A DNA stretch of 34,470 nt from Cryptomeria japonica. Its lineage: Eukaryota; Streptophyta; Pinopsida; Cupressales; Cupressaceae. Positions 32,313 through 34,470 of this stretch are shown here, piece after piece. The position numbers and the translations under genes are program-made. Within the stretch, counting starts at the first letter, position 1. Each line of letters starts with the position of its first letter. The notes under the pieces were generated by a model. The model did not search any database. It was given only the letters and a program-made list of their open reading frames with translations, and was not told where the DNA came from. The stretch spans positions 64,001 to 98,470 of the forward strand of contig NW_026729325.1 of the NCBI RefSeq assembly GCF_030272615.1, read 5' to 3'.

Positions 32313-34014
32313 CAACCCAAATCAGATGAGCAACCCAAACCAGAACCAAAGAGAAGAACTGATAAGAGGAAGATGAACGCTCAAGATTTGATTGATCAGA
32401 TAATAAATGATGGTAATTTAGATAATATTTCTTGATTCTTTGATGGTTTTGAGGAAAAAGACAAGAAACAAATGGAAGAGGCCATTATTTTGTATCTTGT
32501 TTCTTTTAGTAGGGCATTGATAGAACTAGAGAAAATTTTTCCCAAGGAGCTATATGATAAGTTAGAGGTCAGAAAACTACACATTCAGTCTTTGGATCGA
32601 CAGATTAAGGAGACCGAATTGGTCAATCTTTGTCCCACAATAACTCCTCCAGAGATGGCTGACTTGATCAATAAAACCGGATCATCAAAATTTAACCCTA
32701 AGTATAGAATAAACAGTCTTATGTTGGAAAGATTTGAAGAGATTAGGAAGGAAACAATTGATATCTGGGTAAGGATTCTTTTGGGTTTAGGCTATGAGTT
32801 GAGTTCCAGTTTTATGCAATCCCAGAATATTCAATTGCCTAAGGATAAGCAACCAACAGATCAACAAAGTGTAGATATTGAGAAACCGGTAAGCACTCCA
32901 CCGTATACCACTGTACCGGTTACTGAGTCACATTTTGTAACAGAGGATATACTGATAGAAAATGTACAGATCATAGAGGATATAGAGGCTGATGTAAATA
33001 AGGGTTTAGAGATTAAAGGTGTCAAGGATATTAGGTTTTGGATAAGGCACAAAGTGGGAAGCCATCGGTGCACAAGAGATGAAAGATTCTAAAGTTACCT
33101 CACTGGCTAATAAGGGTAAGGAGACTGTGGTGGATCTCTCCTTTAGCTTTGCAATTGACACTTCTACCATAGCTAAAGGAAATTTACCACAACTTTCCAT
33201 CAGTTTTGACAAACCCTACCACAAAATGTCACTGACAGAGAAGATTTTGGCAGCAACAACTCTTCAGGAATAGGCGACTCAGGAATTGGCTCAGGAAGAG
33301 TCAAAGGATAGAAAATTGATTGAACACAACTTTGAAGTTTTGAACCGGTTAGTCCTGAAATTTCAAGCTCAGGAAGGTGCAAGATCTTTGGGTAAACTAG
33401 AGGAAATCATTGATTTTATCCCCGAGCACTATGATTCTTTGTTGAAAATCTCACTAACAGTGGCTAAAGAAAATTTTGTGGTGGCCCGAAAGTTAACATT
33501 TTTGCAAATGATTGAGATTGATAAGGAGAAACTCCAGACCTTGTTGCAATCCATTGATGCAGCTTTGGATGAAGGAGGTAGTGTATAAAATACTTGTCTA
33601 GATTTTGATAAGCTCACTAGCTCCATAGACAAGCAACTATTAGACTGTAAGAAAAACTTAATTCAGATTTCTAACTCTTACAACTCGAAAGTCAATCTAA
33701 CAAACTCTTTGGATGGTCCAATTTTGGCAGTTATGGATCAAATTTTTAAATTGGAGAAGGATAGCGACAAAATAATAAGAAGAGAAAATGAGCTTTGGAA
33801 TTTGATTGGTCCCCGACTTGATAATTTGTTGTTTCATAAAACAGAGTGTATTTCTAACTTGTAGAAGGAGGATCCCACTACTTTGGATGAAATAGAGTAT
33901 TATGCCAGTATCTTGAATGGATTCATCTCCATTTTGGAATCTCTTAAGAAGGGTTGGGATACCTATTTTTCATTCTTGAAGAATATGTATGCAAATATTT
34001 TGAAGTTTGTATAG
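32313..34014 (+). pseudogene. Element A long unknown ORF, 3' half
   Basis: Resumes directly after the truncated integrase of F, in the same frame, with the Pro/Lys linker QPKSDEQPKPEPKRR. Then come helical, coiled-coil-like stretches: KMNAQDLIDQIINDGNLDNI, ALIELEKIFPKELYDKLEV, PEMADLINKTGSSKFNPKY and IRKETIDIWVRILLGLGYEL, then an acidic linker. A one-base frameshift falls between about 33020 and 33078. The next frame continues with IEHNFEVLNRLVLKFQ, EEIIDFIPEHYDSLLKISL and ILESLKKGWDTYFSFLKN, with stops at 33271, 33586 and 33862. The last stop at 34012 may be near the natural end. It is similar in layout to the element B ORF, which also ends just before polypurine tracts. Confidence 0.6.
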
Positions 34015-34077
34015 AACCGACTCATGCTTATAACTGTACAAAATTATTTGTGGGCACCTCGTTTTGTCATTGATGTC

Positions 34078-34242
34078 AAAGGGGGAGGCATAAGTGAAAA
34101 ATGTATATATATTCCTCAGGGGGAGCATCGGATGTACATAGAAAACTCATGTACAACTCAGAAGGTTATGGAGATTCAATGGCAATTTCATGGATGGTAC
34201 CATTTTTCACATGAGTGTTGCCATCAATGCCAAAGGGGGAGA
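34078..34242 (+). promoter_or_regulatory. Three polypurine tracts of element A
   Basis: AAAGGGGGAGG (34078-34088), AGGGGGAGC (34118-34126) and AAAGGGGGAGA (34232-34242). The first and third share the upstream context ATGTCAAAGG/ATGCCAAAGG. The last one sits one base from the 3' LTR. Multiple tracts are a known Sirevirus feature. Confidence 0.8.
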
Positions 34243-34243
34243 T

Positions 34244-34470
34244 TGTTGGCAATTGACACTCATCAGGTAAGAGCTAATGACATTTTGGGTTGTCATTGAT
34301 GGAAACTCATCATCTCACGGTAAATGGTTTCATTTTTTGGTTAACCGACATTCATTGCACTTAACTGGTATTCATATTGCTCTACACCGGCACAGACATT
34401 CACTTCATACCTGGCTAAGTCCTGATCCTGGTAACATGTATACGAAACCCGGTAATGGATATGACCTAGA
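34244..34470 (+). mobile_element. Start of the 3' LTR of element A
   Basis: Begins TGTTGGCAATTGACACTC one base after the final polypurine tract and runs off the window. The TGTTGGCAAT start matches solo LTR C. The 3' end of this LTR is needed to compare it with the 72-bp remnant at 19241-19312. Confidence 0.75.

Overview
This is plant nuclear DNA, and almost all of it is transposable-element debris. The evidence is plant-type LTR retrotransposons with initiator-Met and Asp tRNA primer sites, an Athila-like Ty3/gypsy polyprotein, Sirevirus-like Copia ends with several polypurine tracts, plant L1-type LINEs with an RNase H domain, and a classical plant TATA promoter. The density of old nested insertions and the long LTRs suggest a very large genome. 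A gymnosperm such as a conifer is my best guess, but this is inference and no marker gene fixes the species.

Layout, left to right. 1-1808: a minus-strand LINE, ORF1 half (DUF4283-like region plus CCHC knuckle), one frame with three stops; its ORF2 lies off the left edge. 1809-3127: AT-rich DNA with a direct repeat. 3145-4781: a second, 5'-truncated minus-strand LINE with an RNase H remnant. 4798-5800: AT-rich spacer. 5806-6937: the only likely host gene, with TATA box, signal peptide and a cysteine-rich C terminus, cut in two by a 692-bp solo LTR (6073-6764) flanked by GATAAG. 6938-10972: gene-free AT-rich DNA with two clean tandem duplications (136 bp and 123 bp) and a perfect 22-bp palindrome.

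10973-19240 is a stack of minus-strand elements. Element B is Sirevirus-like: 3' LTR, multiple polypurine tracts, and a coiled-coil ORF with a long Glu/Lys helix. Element D is Copia-like: 3' LTR, and an unknown acidic ORF fused to a gag-pre-integrase-like segment. D is itself split by solo LTR C (15580-17087, target duplication CAACC). Element E is gypsy-like: LTR, primer site and a region of strict 21-bp periodicity.

19241-34470 is plus-strand element A, Sirevirus-like. It has an LTR remnant, an iMet primer site, gag with three zinc knuckles, no recognisable pol, a very long unknown ORF of about 1,100 codons in total, three polypurine tracts and the start of its 3' LTR. Its long ORF is interrupted by element F (22496-about 32312), an Athila-like gypsy element with a very long 5' LTR region, tRNA-Asp primer site and a single-frame gag-pol truncated inside integrase. 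The truncated integrase reads in frame into the second half of element A's ORF.

Inferred order of events: A and B are older hosts. D inserted into B and C into D. E inserted into the 5' LTR of A, and F into the long ORF of A. C and G later collapsed to solo LTRs, and the 3' part of F was deleted. Nearly all coding decay in F is base substitution creating TAG or TGA stops, as expected for methylated, silenced DNA. Nothing in the window looks prokaryotic; no tRNA, rRNA or CRISPR array was seen.
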